A stretch of 64,000 nt of DNA from Burhinus oedicnemus (lineage: Eukaryota; Chordata; Aves; Charadriiformes; Burhinidae). Positions 1 through 14,300 of the stretch are shown piece by piece (the stretch's first letter is position 1; every line of letters begins with the position of its first letter). The notes beneath the pieces were generated by a model. The model was given only the letters and a program-made list of their open reading frames with translations, did not search any database and was not told where the DNA came from. The position numbers were made by a program, and so were the translations under genes. The stretch lies in the NCBI GenBank assembly GCA_008921705.1, contig VFFE01007656.1:303013-367012 (forward strand). Direction: 5' to 3'.

Positions 1-3000
1 AGGCTTTGACTGGGACCAACTCAAACACTTTGGGCTCTGTTAATTTATTTATTTAAAGAGAAAATATCTGGATTATTCTGCTTAAATTAGGCCCCATGCA
101 ATTGCTAAAGACCCCTTTTTCATTTGTTCTTTCACTCATTCATGCATCCTTCCATTAATTCACTCTTTTCCCTGCTACCTTTGGCTATGCTGAATTATAT
201 GCATGCTCTTTGCTTTATCCTTTTCTTTCTATCTCTCTTCTGTCACCAAGTGTACGTGTCCTCAAACAGCTTTTCCAGAACAACACTGCACCCTATACTC
301 TCACGGGAAGGCAGATGGAGATTTCCATCCAAGGAGATACCTCCCTGGGGCATTGCTCCACCAGCAAGGCAGCAGAAATCAGAATTTGGAGAGAACTTGG
401 CTGACAAAGAAGAAACAACCACAGCATCTTCTGCATAGCTGCAAAAGCTGGCACTGATTTATACGCACCCAACAGCGGCTTGTTAATCTGCACCCATCAA
501 TTCACTACCTAGCCCACCTCACCTAACAGGCTGAGCTCTCAGCCATGTCTCCAGGGCCCTTCCCCTCTTTTTGCCTCTCCTGTGCATCTTTGTTCTTGCT
601 CTGAATACTATTTACTTCCTCCCCAGGCAGACAGAGGCCAGCTTTGCCTGTCTCCCCAGCACAAGGAGGCAGTTCTTCATACGCAAATTCAGCTCCCTCT
701 TTCTATTGCAGGCTGTAGCTGGAAGGAGACTTTTTTTGTTTGTTTGGGGCTTTTTCTTTTGCTTTGTCCTTATCTACCCGTAGCTGCATCTCAGCTGCTT
801 TTCACTGAGGTCTGGAGTCTGTGGGTGAGCACATCTGTGCCGGGACCAGGAAGACAAGGTCAGCCCCAATCACAGGGTGGCAAACAGCAGCCACTCCAGC
901 TGCACTGCCCTCCTGGTTCCTTTGATGTAATTAACATCCCTTTGTTACTGTCTGCAATCATGTCTGTCTCTGCTTTAATCATCATCTCCCAGCAATGAGC
1001 ATTCCTTCTCATTAGAGTCTTAAAAACCTCCATTATAAACATGTAAATGGGATGCAGTGAGGAGGGAAATATTTTACTAGTCCAATTTCCTGTTGTGCCA
1101 CTGCCAGCAAGTCATGATATCGTTACTAAGCATCTCCAATCAGCACCAGCACCTACAGGACCAGACCCACGTTTCACTTGAAACCAGCATCTGACAGTAA
1201 CAGTAGAGCCCAGTGGTATCAAGGTTCCCAGCCTTCAATGGAGAATGAAGATTTTTCCTTTGAGGAAAGAGCGAAGATGAGACAGTAGGCTCTGAAAGCA
1301 AAGGAGAATCTGATCCACTCTCCTGAGATCCAGCTTTCAATTGGCAGCATGCTCTCAAGGTAAAACCAGCAAGCTGCCCCATCTTTATAATACAGAAAGT
1401 AAAATCTCAGCCTTTCTAGCAGCATCATTTAAGGTCTTTGACCTCTTCAGACATTTCTCCATTGATACCAGCTGAACTCTGGCCCAGCAGGTCTCCTGAT
1501 GTGGTGGTATAACCCAGACTAACCACAGGCACTCATTGCATTGCATGGACCTGTTTGATTCTGCCAGCTTCCCTTCTCAGCTAACTGCAGAGCTGCCCAT
1601 GAGTTCCCCTTCTCCCTTTCGGCAGCAACAGAAAGCAAGAGTCTCCTAAGCACCAGCTTTGCAAGAAGAGGTCCGTCCAAGCATTTTCTCCCCTTCTTTC
1701 AGAAAGAGCAAGGTCTTATGTTTCAGAGGGATACTGACCTCTCCTTCCCCTCTCCACACACTCCTGTCCAGCAGGCATTTCACACAAGACCCGTCTCCCC
1801 AGAAGCAGTTCAGCAGCAACGTGCCAGCCAGGTACTACTCAAGCCCCTTTCAAATAGGAATTGTTCTAACCCAATAACATTTACAATGCAAATATCAGTT
1901 CTGTTTGCAAGCATACTGGGCTTAGGGGAAAGTGCATGGGAGAACTTACCATCCATCTCCAACAAGATGCTGGGAAGCACATCAAGCCAGATGCTGTTCA
2001 CAGAGGCAAGAGGCTCTGTTCTCCTCTACAGCAGGTCTCACAGAAGCAGAGATTCCAGGGAACCTCTTCTGCTCTTTAAAAAAGGCCTTTTGCCAGGCAG
2101 CCACCCTTTGGGCAACATGTGGAGAGCACAGCACCTGTGACACCTCTTCCACCACTGTAATCTCTAGGCTGTCCTGCCCTGCTGTGTTCTCAGAGGTTGG
2201 TCAAGGCTGCCTGCCACAGCAGTGGGTCAGCTCTCCATCGCTTGAGGCCCAGACACCACGGCCTGTTGCACAGATGCCCTGTAGGCTTTGCGCAGAGCCG
2301 CCTAGCTCGCTCCTCTGGCAAAACTTCTGTGCCGGGTCCTTCTAGTCCCTCTATAAGAGCACCCATAAGCAGTTTAAGCTTCAGGATTCAACCTTCCTAT
2401 GCCTGAAGCCCGTATTACAATTTTTGTCCTTTTCCCTTTTCTGTTTTTCTTTGTAGTAGGGTACAAGGTACACTTGATCTGATCTCTCCAGACATGCTTT
2501 CTGTTATGCATACTAAGGCCTCTATGAGCAGAACCCATGGAATACATACAAAATATTTCTCACCCAAGGTGCCTAATAAACCCCTAAAGGCAGAAATTGC
2601 AGCCAAGGTGCAGAGGAGAGATAGCAAATCAGACACTACAGTGCTTTCAACTCCGATCTCCTTGTCCTACCTCTTGATAAAATGTTGCGGAGACTTCTTC
2701 CATCTCACAGTTCCTCTCTAGTACGTGGATTTGGCACCCATGAGCGTTTTAATTTCATAAACCACCAGTGCTTTGCCTTCCCTTTTGCACCCCTGTGCTT
2801 TCTTGGAGCTCTCTAAGCCAGGTGCAACCACCTGATAATTCCCTGTAATGTGATCGCATCCGCTGAAGCAGGGCCTCTGTGCCAGAGCTGAACTGTGATG
2901 AACTACAGCCTCAACTCAAGAAGACCACTGCTAGTAAAAGAGCAGGACAGCCTGGAACTCAAAGTCCCCTCAAGCTTGAACTGCATCACACAAACCACCT

Positions 3001-5579
3001 TATTTTGCTGAACCCAAACAATACTCCTCACATTAAGACCCACAGCATTCTCCTTTATAACAAAACGCAGCAAGGCTGCTTGCCTTCATTTCCCAGGCCC
3101 CACACATCTCATCTCCAGGAGTAATAATACACAAATGAAAAAACCTTGTCTCTCTGATGGGTGCTTTACATCCTCTGTGCACCTGGGGAAAGGGCACACA
3201 CTACTGGTTCCTCAGTTAAAAAAAACCTCACACCTTTTTGCACTCAAGTCATCAAGACAAGAACAAGGGGATTGTGCTTACTCAGTTAAAGGGGCAAAGG
3301 CGGGAAAGTTAAAAGAGGTTAAACAGACATGTGAACACTCTCAGCCTGTTGTGCAAGACCCTGTGCTTAGGGGCAACTGCATCAGATTTAATCCTCTTTA
3401 AGAAATGCACTGGCTTTGCTCCTGAACCTTTCTGTGTGTTCCCTTGGAGACAAGCCCTGAAAGCTTCTCTAACAGCCCTAAATGAGTGCTTGCTATTACT
3501 GCCTTAACTAACATCTACTCTGACCAGGCCTTAGCTTTCCCTTCACCGAGCTGTGGGTAGATGGGACAGGATAAAACAAGGCAATTGCCTTCTACAGGGG
3601 AAATACTCCCCTACTAGCAGTTTGCATCTGCATGCAGATGCACCAGTTGTGCTTCATGCACTCAGTCCCACTGATCCTTGTACCAAGCCACTGCCACAGC
3701 TGGTCAGAGCATCTCTGTCGAGGGCAAAAGGGGGCACTAACTGCTCAGGAGCCCAGACACTGGACTCACCTCCAGGGAATGGTTTGTAGTGAGGTGGAAT
3801 TTATAGGCAAACACAGCCCAGAGACCTACTGCAAAACTACCTAATCCATCCCCTTCCAAACACCACTCAGTCAGAATTTAATACTTACACTTTCCCATTT
3901 ATGTCCCCATCCTGCGATCTTAAAGTATAACCAGCCTTTTCACAATGAGTTCCCATTAACCGCAGGAGAAAATCCATGCCTGCTTTTAACCACAGGAATG
4001 CCCTTCCTAGTTGTCTTCCCCAAATAACATTCTTGTCTCCTCAATCAGAAATGGAAGCTCTATGCAACATCATCAAGTACATCTCACTCTTCCCTGACGC
4101 TCACAGATCTCCTAAAAGGTTAATTTAAAATCAGTGGAGGCCCAGAGTGTGGTGCTGGCAGAGTAGCAACTGTCTCTTCCTCTAGGTTCAGCTCAGACTA
4201 GGGCAGGGGTTATATTCCAGCATTAGGAATATTTATTAGCGGGAAGAAGATTTGAACCAGTTGTAGAGATAAGGCATCAGGATTACAGTGCTAATAAGGG
4301 TTTTAAGGGAGGCTTGCTCTTAAATGGTCATGGGAGTGAATGGGGAGTGAATGAGGGTGGAGTGGACAGATGCATAGATGAGTGGGAATTAATAGTTGTA
4401 AAGATGAAATTTGGCTTTCTGTTGTGGTTAGGACTGGGATATGACAACACTACCGTCAAAGTCTGGATGATTTCAGCCTTTGCTCTGTATGACTGGCCAA
4501 TATTCTAAATTCCCCTTTGTTTCACTTATTTGGGATAAGATACATCTATGGATGCAGAGATTAAAATGGCTTTTTTCCTTGTCAGTTTGGGTGCTGATTT
4601 TAATCAGGGGGTTTTTTTCCCTTTCACAGCTTCATTTCTAAAGAAAAGGAACAGCTCAGAGAGAAATTGGAGCTGCTCCCAGGACAAATGGGCCTGACTG
4701 GCAGTGCATAAAATTACCACTGTCTCTTCACCTTGCTTTCTGCAATCCCTTTATTAACTAACTGAATCCACAGTCATCCTTTCTTTCCTAGCTCATTCAT
4801 TCTCTTTCTTTCTCCCTCTCTCTACTCCCAGCTAAAAGGTTCATTATCATGCTCGTGGACTAGTAATGCACCCATGTCATGAAGGAGTGCAATTACATGT
4901 CCTATAAACATCACTAGCCCAAGCTGGTGGCAGGAATCTGGTCTGGCCCTGTGGGAAATGCTGGGTCTGGACCTGGGAGCTGCTTTCTCCAGTGCTGCAG
5001 GCACCGGTGTGGCAGAGAGGTGCTGCAACTCCCTGTGCATGGGATTATGCATCTGGCAGGGTCTATGGGCAATTTATTTCTAGGATAAAGAGGAATGCTG
5101 CCCTTCTGTGGCTCTGGCAAAGGGAGGCAGGAAGAGGAAAGGAACGTAAGTATGACAGAAGACTCAGCTAGCCCAGGGTTTTGCCTCTAGCTGGGCCACA
5201 AGCCAATGAGAAAGCCCAGAAGCTGCTGGTAGGGTTTAGCAAGTTCCTTGCTCCTGTCCTTTGCAGCTACCAGCAAACCTACCTTCCATGAACTGTTGTC
5301 TCGCCCTTTCTCAGAGCCCTGCCATCACCTGCCCTCATGACTGAAACCACGGCAATTAACAGCCAACCTCCATAACTGTAAATGGGCCAGCGTGACTTTG
5401 GCCTTGGCACGTTTTTTTCTGGGGCAGGTCTGAGGCATATCAGAAACCATGCTGGGGTGATTACACCCAGCAAGCTGCTGGACTCTGCTCTGCAGTGCCG
5501 TCAAGCCAGTTCTCACTTCAGCCCCTAAAAAAAGAATTCAGACACAACCTCCAGCTGTCAATCAAAGCACACATCCAGG

Positions 5580-5775
5580 TTGAAGTTCCAGGAGGGTAAT
5601 TAATTTCCATCCAAAGACAGGAGGAGAAGTGTATTTGTTTAATGAACGCATTACCAATTTGTTCTTCTGCTCAGTATGTGTTCTGGCATTTAATAAGACT
5701 TTTTTTTACTGGGGGTGAGGAACAAAGACTAATAAAATGTGTTAATGACAAATACCAACTGCGTGAAGAGAAGAC
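5580..5775. promoter_or_regulatory. Candidate conserved non-coding element (AT-rich, homeodomain-type motifs)
   Basis: This block stands out from its flanks. It contains TAATTAATT, a TTTAATGAACGCATTA stretch, TTAATAAG, ACTAATAAAA and GTTAATGACA within about 190 bases, with few CpGs and no repeat structure. Clustered TAAT cores are typical of homeodomain-bound enhancers. This is a composition and motif argument only; conservation is not shown. Confidence 0.25.
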
Positions 5776-8700
5776 ATAAAAGGGACAAGATGATTTGTGG
5801 GCTGGACAGAAGGAGACTCTGAACACTCAGTCCACAAACTGGGATGAGGAAGAGTTGACATCATGCTCACTTGAAAAAGGTGGTGGGTTTCTGGCACTTT
5901 TTAAAATTTTGCTTATTAGTATCTACCTGTGGCATGATTTTGTCTGAAGAAGTCCAGCCCTCTCCCAGCAGGTGCTGTCTGCCGCCTTACCTGTTCTGCA
6001 GGCTGCCTTCTTCCTTGCACTCATGCCACCTCCAGATCCCCAGAAACCTCACTGAAGTGACCATGACCCTCAGGAGTGCCATTATGCCACCTGTGGGCAG
6101 CTGGAACCCCCCAAGGTTACCAGCACTGTGGCTTTGTCCTTGGCACAGGTACCAGGACGATAAAGGAAAAACTGCACAGGGCTCCTGACCCCACTGCCCT
6201 GCAAGTGTTGCTGGCAGCAGGCGCGTGTGCGGGGCCCAGGCTCCCAAGGGTGCAGTCGGAGCCCGAGGGCATGAGTGCTGTCCAGGTGCTCAATGTGCCA
6301 CCAGACAGGCCTGCGGTTCCCACAGCTGCTTCAGCAAACCTTCCCCAACCTCCTCATCACCTTCCTGGAGCTCTTCCTGGCTCCCACACCCTATTGCCAC
6401 CAGGGAAAGGTCCCAGCACCTCTAGCTACACCCAGCTATGTTGCCCCTTGACTACTGTGATCAGTGCTGGAGGAGAATCCCACTTCTGGACAGCTGCTGG
6501 CAAACTGCTCTCTGTCTTGCTATGGAGACCGTCTCTTCATTGCTCCAGCTTGCTGCTAAGCCATGTTGCCCTGTCCTGATTATTTTGGTGGACGGGATCC
6601 ACCACCAAGAGTGCTGATGGAGAACCCATCTTGGGCATCTCATCTGATTCCTTCTAAGACATGTCAAGAAGGGACAAGCTCAAGAAAAACTCTTGACCAA
6701 AACCCAACTAAGGTGGGAGGAAATGTTTTTACCTCTTTCCAGCTAAACAGCCTCTTAAATGTGCTTCCAAAAAGCCAAGTGAGTTACGCAAAACTGGCAT
6801 TGCTCCCTCTGGCCATCTGCAGCATTACTCACAGCTTGTCACTCTTCTTTGTCTGGTGAGGTGTTGTGGCTTCTTGCATGGGGTGTCAAATTGCTCACTG
6901 TGCCTAGCAGTTTGCAGGGTGGGCAAAGCACACCACAGCTGTCTCTTCCATCATCATCTTTGCAAGGCACCTAATGCCACCGGTTGCATGGTAACGCAGA
7001 ACAAAAGGCCACAAGGACACCCTGTCTCAGAACAAGTGGGGAAAACAAGTGGAAGCAATTAGCAAAGAGCTGGGATAAACTGAACAATTTTATTTTCATT
7101 TTCTAAAGAAATCAATTTTGTCATTTGGCCCTGGCACCTTTCTGTTTTCCCTGGACCAGCTTCAGGTGGAGAGAAGGGACCAGCCCCACTTTTCTCATTT
7201 GGAGGCTCTTTTCATCAGAACTTCCCCTGGCTTTAGCTGCTTGCTTTCTGTACGGCACTGTGCGGGGAAGGATGTAGCCATGGATGGAGGCAATGGAAGG
7301 GGTTTGCCCACCTCCTTCCTACCCCATCCCTTGTGTCACAAACTTTTTATTTCCACGTGACTCCATCCAGCAATGACTCCTTTCAGCATGAAGCTGGCTT
7401 TCTAAGCTGTCTGCTCTCCTCCTCCCTGCTTGCTTGTGCATACAAGTATGATGCTCCAGGGCAGTCTTGTTCTCTTGGCCACTTGACTACATCCAGGGTA
7501 AATTACAATTTTTTACTTTCTTAATATTTTGTAGCTGACACAACAATAAATAACTAAAATACCCATGCCTTTGTTGCAGCAAATATTGTTTTACAGGAGA
7601 TGAAGGCAATATGACCCTCAATATACTGCTCTTCATTATAGTTATTTTCAATTCTCTCTGTTTTTTGGTGAAGTTTTCTACAACTATTTGTACTTTTCCG
7701 TATGTCACTTTAAAATCGGAAAGAGCTTTAAAAAGAAAATTGCATTTTTCTCTCATCGCAGAATCTTAGCTTTCTTATTACTTTTCTCTTTGATTTTTCT
7801 TTTTCCTAAAGTAAATAAACAACAAAAATTTTTTTTACAGCACTCAAGACGTTACATTCTGGTCATTTCTCATGGTTTTTTTCCCATGTTCAGTGACAAT
7901 TATTACAAAGAAGAACCATTTTTTCCCGCTAAGACCTCGAATGGGAGCAGTCATGTAAACCACGATTTCTAAAGGATGAAACAATCTGGCTGGATCCACC
8001 TGTTACAGAAATCCTGGGAGTCCCAGTGACCTTGGGTGCACTAAGCAGATTTGCACCAGCTGAAGAGATCTTGTGTTTTTTAACTTCTGCATCCCCTGAC
8101 ACCCCCAGCACTTTCTTAACTTGTACCTGATACACACAGAAGCTACTAAGAAAGAGTGTGCACATAACACTTATATTTCTAGCACTTCTCACTGTTTGGA
8201 GGTGTTACCAACTTCCTCAGTGTTCGTTCAGCCAGATACTTGTCCATACCATCAGCGGGATGTTGCTGAGCAGAGAGAGCAGCCTCAGAAAAAGGAGGGC
8301 CCGAGGGTCGCTGCCCCTGTGCTCGGTCTCTTAGTGTCTCTGCTGGCAGGACCGCTGGGGAGCGAGGTGGAGCTTCTCCTGCTGATTCTGCAGAGAAGCT
8401 GGTCGCAGCCGCAAGCAACATGTCATTTTCTCAGCATAATCCAAAGCAGGAGGAGACCTAGAGAGTAGCTCATCTTTCCTGTCTGGAGGCAGCCCAAAGT
8501 CCTGGCTAAGGGAAGATTGCCTCTTTGGTATCTTCCCCTCATCTCTCATTTCCTCTAAGTTGCTCCTTCCATCTGTTCTTGACCATTAAAGGAAAGAGAC
8601 TGCCCCATGATACATGCAGCATGGCCCAGGCAACACCTCTGCTTTGATTAATGCCTCCTGCAGGTTCCAGGTGTGTCCCCATCTGTCATCAGCTCCATCT

Positions 8701-10519
8701 CCTCACAATGAAAACAGATCACCAGTTTGCATTTAATCACTCAGAACAAAAACAAGCCATGCAAAGCAGAAAGGCTAGTCAGGAGGCAAACCGCTGCTCA
8801 GCAGCATTCTCTCACTGTGCTTTGTGCCTCGGGATCCACTGAGAATGTAGACAGAAGGGTCTCAGGGACAAAATACCATCCAACGAGCTCTTTTCTGCCT
8901 AATCTAAAGAATGCCAAGCAGGGGAAAGCAGGGGGTGGATTAGCAACAGGTCAGGGCACAGTTTGTCCACTTAAAAACCACTTGGTTTTCAAAGGAAGAA
9001 GCATCAAAAACTTTCTTGCCCACTTGGCAGTGACAGTTCCCAAAGGAAACAGGAGAAAGTGCTTTCTTAGATGACTACTGGTGTCCACATTGTGAATTCA
9101 GATGAAAACAAAGTGTGGTCATAAAGGACAGTGGCTGTTCACATGTGGACACTTCTGTCCTCTCCCAGTACAAGAGGAAGGTGTTCCTTTCAAAGTGGAA
9201 GAAGGTGGCCAGCAAATGGGGGCTCTTGGTTCTGCACTAAAGGGTGGCCAGAGTTCATCAAAAGCAGTTCACCTGGAATCGCACTCTGAAGACAAGCTCT
9301 GAAGTCCTTCTTGCTTTCTCTCAGTCTGGTCTGAGTTTCTAATGATTGCCCCATTACTGCTGGTGACAGGCTTGTGATAACGTTGCCATTTCATTAGCTG
9401 AGTATTGTTCAGGAGATTGATGGCTGGCAAGGTAAGAAAAATTGCATCTCCCTCTGCAGCTGCCTGTCCCACAGACAGCATTCATCACGGAGAGAAGGGG
9501 AGTGAAGAAAAACATACAGGAGTAGGAACTGGATGCACTGGCATCCCATCGAAGTCAAATGTCTATCTGCAAGCAGGTGTGAGGATCCTGGAGTCCAGGC
9601 ATTTTCCCTTCACTGCTCCAACCCCAGGTGAACATCTTCCAGAGAAAGTAAAGAAAACGTGAGTGCCAGGACCACCCTCCCCAGCCTGAGCTCACAGGGC
9701 TGGTCCCAGAGGCCTCACTTCTCCTCTGTGCTTGAGAATTATTATTAAACAGACAGCTTTCCAGAGGAAAGCAAATATTGACATTAAGCAAGAAAGTAAA
9801 TGCTCCTGGGTGCTTGAAGAGAATAGAGAGGAGAGACAATGTAGAGCAGAAGTAAATGAGCATCTGAAAAACTTGAGAGACACTTAGGCCTGCTCCCCAG
9901 CCCCTCTCAGCATCTACACGCTCTCCTTTTGCTGGAAGGGTGACTGGGGGCTTTCTCATGGAGACAGCAAGACTGCAAATGCAAAGGAAGGCAGCAAAGG
10001 TAGAAAGCAGGCAGAGAAAAGGATAAAAGTAATAACAAAAAAATGTTTGCTCAGTTGTGCCTAACACTCCATCTTTCTTGACTGGCTTTCGCAAGTTTCT
10101 TCCAATATTGCTGAGTGGTTCTCAGGCTGGGTGAAGCCAACTGTCCAATTTCCAGAAGACTTTCTCCCATGCTGAGCAGCTCCTTCCATGCCTTCAACAG
10201 CTCTACTGAGCTGAGAGGGGCTCTGCTTGGTTTCCTACCAGTACTTGCATGGTGTGTGATCCTAGGAATCTTGCATCGTTTTGGCACTGTTGCCAAGGAT
10301 AAGTTTTCCTAAGTCACCGATTTCCCAGCAGTATGTTGTTCTGCAACCAGGACATTTCCTAGTGCTAGGAGGGGCACACTCTAGTGCCATGGGTTTGTGA
10401 CAAATAACCCCAGCTCATATTAAAGCTGCAACCTATCCTGCAACTTCTGGAATATCATCCCAGTTTTGTCTAGCCCTTTCCATCCTTTTGGAGGTAGTTT
10501 CTGACATGGGAGGCCTCAG

Positions 10520-10690
10520 AGAGCTCCCGATGCAATGAATAAAAACTACCTCACAACTGTACACAAAAAATTAAAACCTCATTTGTGTCTGCTGAGCGAA
10601 CAAACCACAGCTAATTAAATCCCATAACAATAGGACATTATACAAATGAGTACCGCCTCCTTAAAAGCACAGCTGGGGACAAGTACCGTT
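10520..10690. promoter_or_regulatory. Candidate conserved non-coding element (AT-rich)
   Basis: A compact AT-rich block within GC-moderate sequence has AATGAATAAAAACTACC, AAAAAATTAAAACC, AACCACAG (Runx-like), CTAATTAAATCC and CATTATACAAATGAG. There is no coding potential or repeat structure. Regulatory function is inferred from motif density alone. Confidence 0.25.
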
Positions 10691-11254
10691 ATTCATGCTG
10701 TGCCCCTCCAGAGTCAAGGGGTGACAAGTCTTTCATGGCAAGGCTGTGCAGCAAAGGCGGGAGCTCCCTCATACCCTGACAGATGAGCCAAGAAAGATTT
10801 TTTTTTTTTGCCAGAGAAAAAGCACACATAGACACACGCAGACAAACAGCATGAATGCTCTCCCGCTGCCTCCCCGGGGAGCACTTGAGCTCTCGGCAAT
10901 GGCTCCCGCTGAGGGCTGGGGGAGTTCCCTCCGTGCTCACAACAGGCAGGCTCTGTGTGCAGCACCTCACGCCACAGCAGCGCGGGAAGCCTGGAGCCCC
11001 GGCTGCTCGGGGAGCTGAGGCACAGCCAGGCCGCAGGCACGCTGCTGAGCACGGCCGTGGTCTCTGTCCTGCCGTCTGTCTCATATGAAGTGCAGAAGCC
11101 TGACATGGAGATTTATTATGGTCTAACATCTGTGCCAGTGAGACCATACTCATCTCCAAGGCTTAAATAACCTCTTTTGCTATTGTATAGCATCTCCTCA
11201 CTAGCTTCACACATCCTTATCACATGCCTAGGGGAGGGGGGTCATGAGTTGCTT

Positions 11255-11335
11255 TTCTCCCTGTTTTCCAGACAGGGAGATGAGAAGCACAGAGAAATCT
11301 AAATGACAAAACTGGGCCAAGAAACAAATCTGCAC
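11255..11335 (-). repeat. MIR-like SINE remnant
   Basis: Read on the minus strand, the block around GACAGGGAGATGAGAAGCAC and AGAAATCTAAATGAC matches the MIR core layout (tgaggaaactgaggcacagag, then gttaagtgac) with many substitutions. The divergence implies an ancient amniote insertion. The ends are uncertain. Confidence 0.4.
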
Positions 11336-14300
11336 CAGTGCCAACATCTGCATCCAAATCTGACGCTCCATGACTGCCCCCTGCCAGTCCTCATCCTTTG
11401 CACCCCGTGCCATCAACCTGGCTGGGCTGGCATCTCACAGGGAACGCTCTGCCCCTACCCAAAGACATCTGCTTGAGCAGAGCAGTGCCACGCAGAAAGG
11501 GAGAGGTCCCTACCCTGCTGGGGACCAGGTTACTAGGCGTCTCACAATTGAGGCCCCACTTCTCATACCGTTTATTTTTCAACCTATTATCTGGTGTAAC
11601 GTGCAAAATGTGTAATGTGCCTGCTCACAGCACTGGCTTTGCAGTGAACGGTATTTAAAAGTCTAAGGGTGGATTGGAAAAAGACCTGCTTTGTATTAAA
11701 AGGATGAAGTTCATTCGGCTGAGCTCAGTCTGAACTCCTTGAGCAGGAGGAGGACAAGAACTCCTTCACTACCTACACCCATACAAGCTCAGCCTTTGTG
11801 ATCTTTTTTGTAATATCAGTTTACTTTCATTTCTGAACAAAATGGTGTCTTCTAATGTAAAGTGGCAAATTTTTTCCATTTTGCAAATGTTGAAATGGGA
11901 TGATTTGCCTGTATCTTGCATTCTTTCCCACAGATAAATTTGTTATCGCATTTCTTGTGAAAATTGACTTATTTATGAAAGCATTTTCTGCAAAGAATTT
12001 CAGTTTCATTAAAGCAGTTTTCTGATGAGGAAGCAGATAATCAGAGAATACCTGACCTTACCTAGTTATATCTCATCTTCCCTCATTAGTACTGAGGAGC
12101 TTTTCTGACGCAGTTTGCCAGCTGCAGAAGTGGAAGGGCTGGATTTCTGTGTTAACCATGATCCTGGACCAGGCATGTCGGGGAGTCAAGGAGTAATCAG
12201 GGAGAGAGAATCCCAGCCTAGAACAGGCAGGAAGCAAATGAGAAATTTAGCTCTTTTCACCCTGACTCTCCTTTGCTGGCAGGGTTGGCAGCACCACTTC
12301 TCTCATTTTGCAGTGGCTTGCATGACACTTTTTGATCCCTGAGGAACAAATGTCACTCTTTTCAAGCCGGTGGTTTGAAAGAGTCTAGAACTGCAATGAG
12401 AAAATTAAAAAAGAATACAAGACTTATCTGGTTCTGATGCAAAGTCAAACCAAGCCACTAATGCTTTGTAGTCTCTATCAGCAACTGTGAGTTTGGCTGT
12501 AGCCACGTGAAGCACAATCCACAAGCACTGAAACCCAGGTAAGCATATTACCAGTGTACTTTCTCCATAGAAGTCCTGGAATATGCCAAGGCACAAATGC
12601 TCTGCTTTCTAATACTGCCCTTAAGTACCCACAATAGTGCCTTCTCTTAACACTTTACCTAGGACCATTCCTAAAGCCAGAAGTCTGGCAGAAAAGGAGA
12701 GAAACAAAACTGAGGAACCAAGTGAACACAGAAGACAACCAGTGAACGGCTGTGAGGGAGGCAGAGGCTCAAATCTCTGAATTTACTCTGGACACCGAAG
12801 CCTGCTCTGCGTTGCCTTAGGCTGGAAGGGACTGTTCTGTGTAGTTTTGCAATGAGGACTCAGGGAGTGTTGGTTGGCTTTTAAGGTTTTCATCTGGATT
12901 TTACACCAGTTCTGCAGTTTCCAGACTGGCTGATTTGTGGCAGAATCCCCAGTGGCCATGCAGAACTGTGTCTCCTCCCCCACCTTCACTTGCTCCTGAG
13001 GGCAGCTTAACTAACTCACCTGAAAGATTATTTATTTGGCAGTAAAAGCCACAAATAAAAGACAGCTGCCTAATGAAGACAGCTTGGTAAGTCTGGCCCA
13101 TTTTTAATTTTAATGTTGTGTGTAATCTCCCTTCTGGTCTATGGACTTGTCAGTGGTTTTACAACTTCTGATTATACAAGTGCAGTAGGCAGAGACAGCT
13201 CAGTGGAAGAGCTGGGAGAGCCGCATTAACAACTGCCTCCAGGGAATCCAGCCAAGGGAGCCAAGGATTTGTCTACACCATCATTGCAATGACAGAAAGC
13301 AGAGGCTGAGCAAGCACTCTGTTGTGTCCTTTTCACAACCTACCTGTCTACTTATTTATAGGTAGTCAAGTAGCTCTGGGCCTTAAACATAAGAAAAGAG
13401 GACACTTCTGCTTCACCATCCGTGCAGGGATACACACTTCACTGTGTTTTACAGAAGGGCAACTGTTGCAGAAGTAAAGCGAGTACTGGGTATTTGCCCA
13501 TGGGTACAGGGCAGAGGGGTAGCAGCAGACCTTAGGGTCAAGCCTATTGCCAAGTTCGCAGTCTCAGGCTATCCACCATTGCCTGACTCCCCATCCTTAA
13601 AGCTATCTCTGCCACTGAAGGGTCCCATCAATAACAAGTGAGCCAGCCTCCTCTCCAGAGCACTGTCCTGCCAATAAAGCCTTCCGGACTCATTCACCTC
13701 CTTCCATTAGACAGGCTTGGTGCTAAAGAGCTTACAGATTGGAGAGTAAATGTATTCAGAAGCTAAGGATTTTCTGACAGAAAGATGGATATAGAGAAAG
13801 CAGTTTCCTTCCCAGCATGAATAGCGGCAACCGCAAAAGGGCGTGCACGTAAAAGGTCAGCGCTGTTCCCATTCAGAGCCCCATGACCTCAGCTGTCCTG
13901 CAAGGCTTGCTCTCCTGCCTGCAGAAGCCCCAAGCTCCCTGCTTCCATTGAGCCATGAAGGATGCTCTCCTCCACTGCTCAGCAAGCACACCGGCCTTTC
14001 TGCTGCCCTGCTGCAGTGGGCAGCTGTTGTTCCTCCTGACAGGGAAGAGAACGCACCAAGGAATGCCTGGAGAATACAGAGGCTGTTGGGGTTAACACCA
14101 CTGCGGGCTGAGGGAGTTGGATGCTGTCTCACAGCTGGAGACTTGGAAAGGAAATGTGAGCTTTGCTCCATGGGCAGTTTTGCCAACCCAGGATCATGGT
14201 TGGAGCAGTTGACAGAGCAGCACGTGGAACTCCATTACTCTCCTGGATGTTGCGATGGTTGGCAGGAGCAGTCTCAGCACTGAAATGTTTGCATTCCTCA

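Larger units (their letters stand above)
1..12600. other. Single-copy intergenic DNA, no supported gene
   Basis: I found no protein-coding exon, RNA gene or young transposon here. ORFs on both strands are short, low in complexity or unlike known proteins. The base composition is mixed, with AT-rich runs around 7.5-7.9 kb and 11.8-12.0 kb. Two AT-rich blocks (5.58-5.78 and 10.52-10.69 kb) and one MIR-like remnant are listed separately. In other vertebrates the DNA upstream of THY1 separates it from NECTIN1, so this may be that spacer. I see no NECTIN1 exon. Confidence 0.6.

Noticed and set aside
9555..10094. 179-aa minus-strand ORF with hydrophobic stretches
   Set aside because: The hydrophobic runs come from reading A-rich sequence on the opposite strand. 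No signal, domain or splice support was seen.
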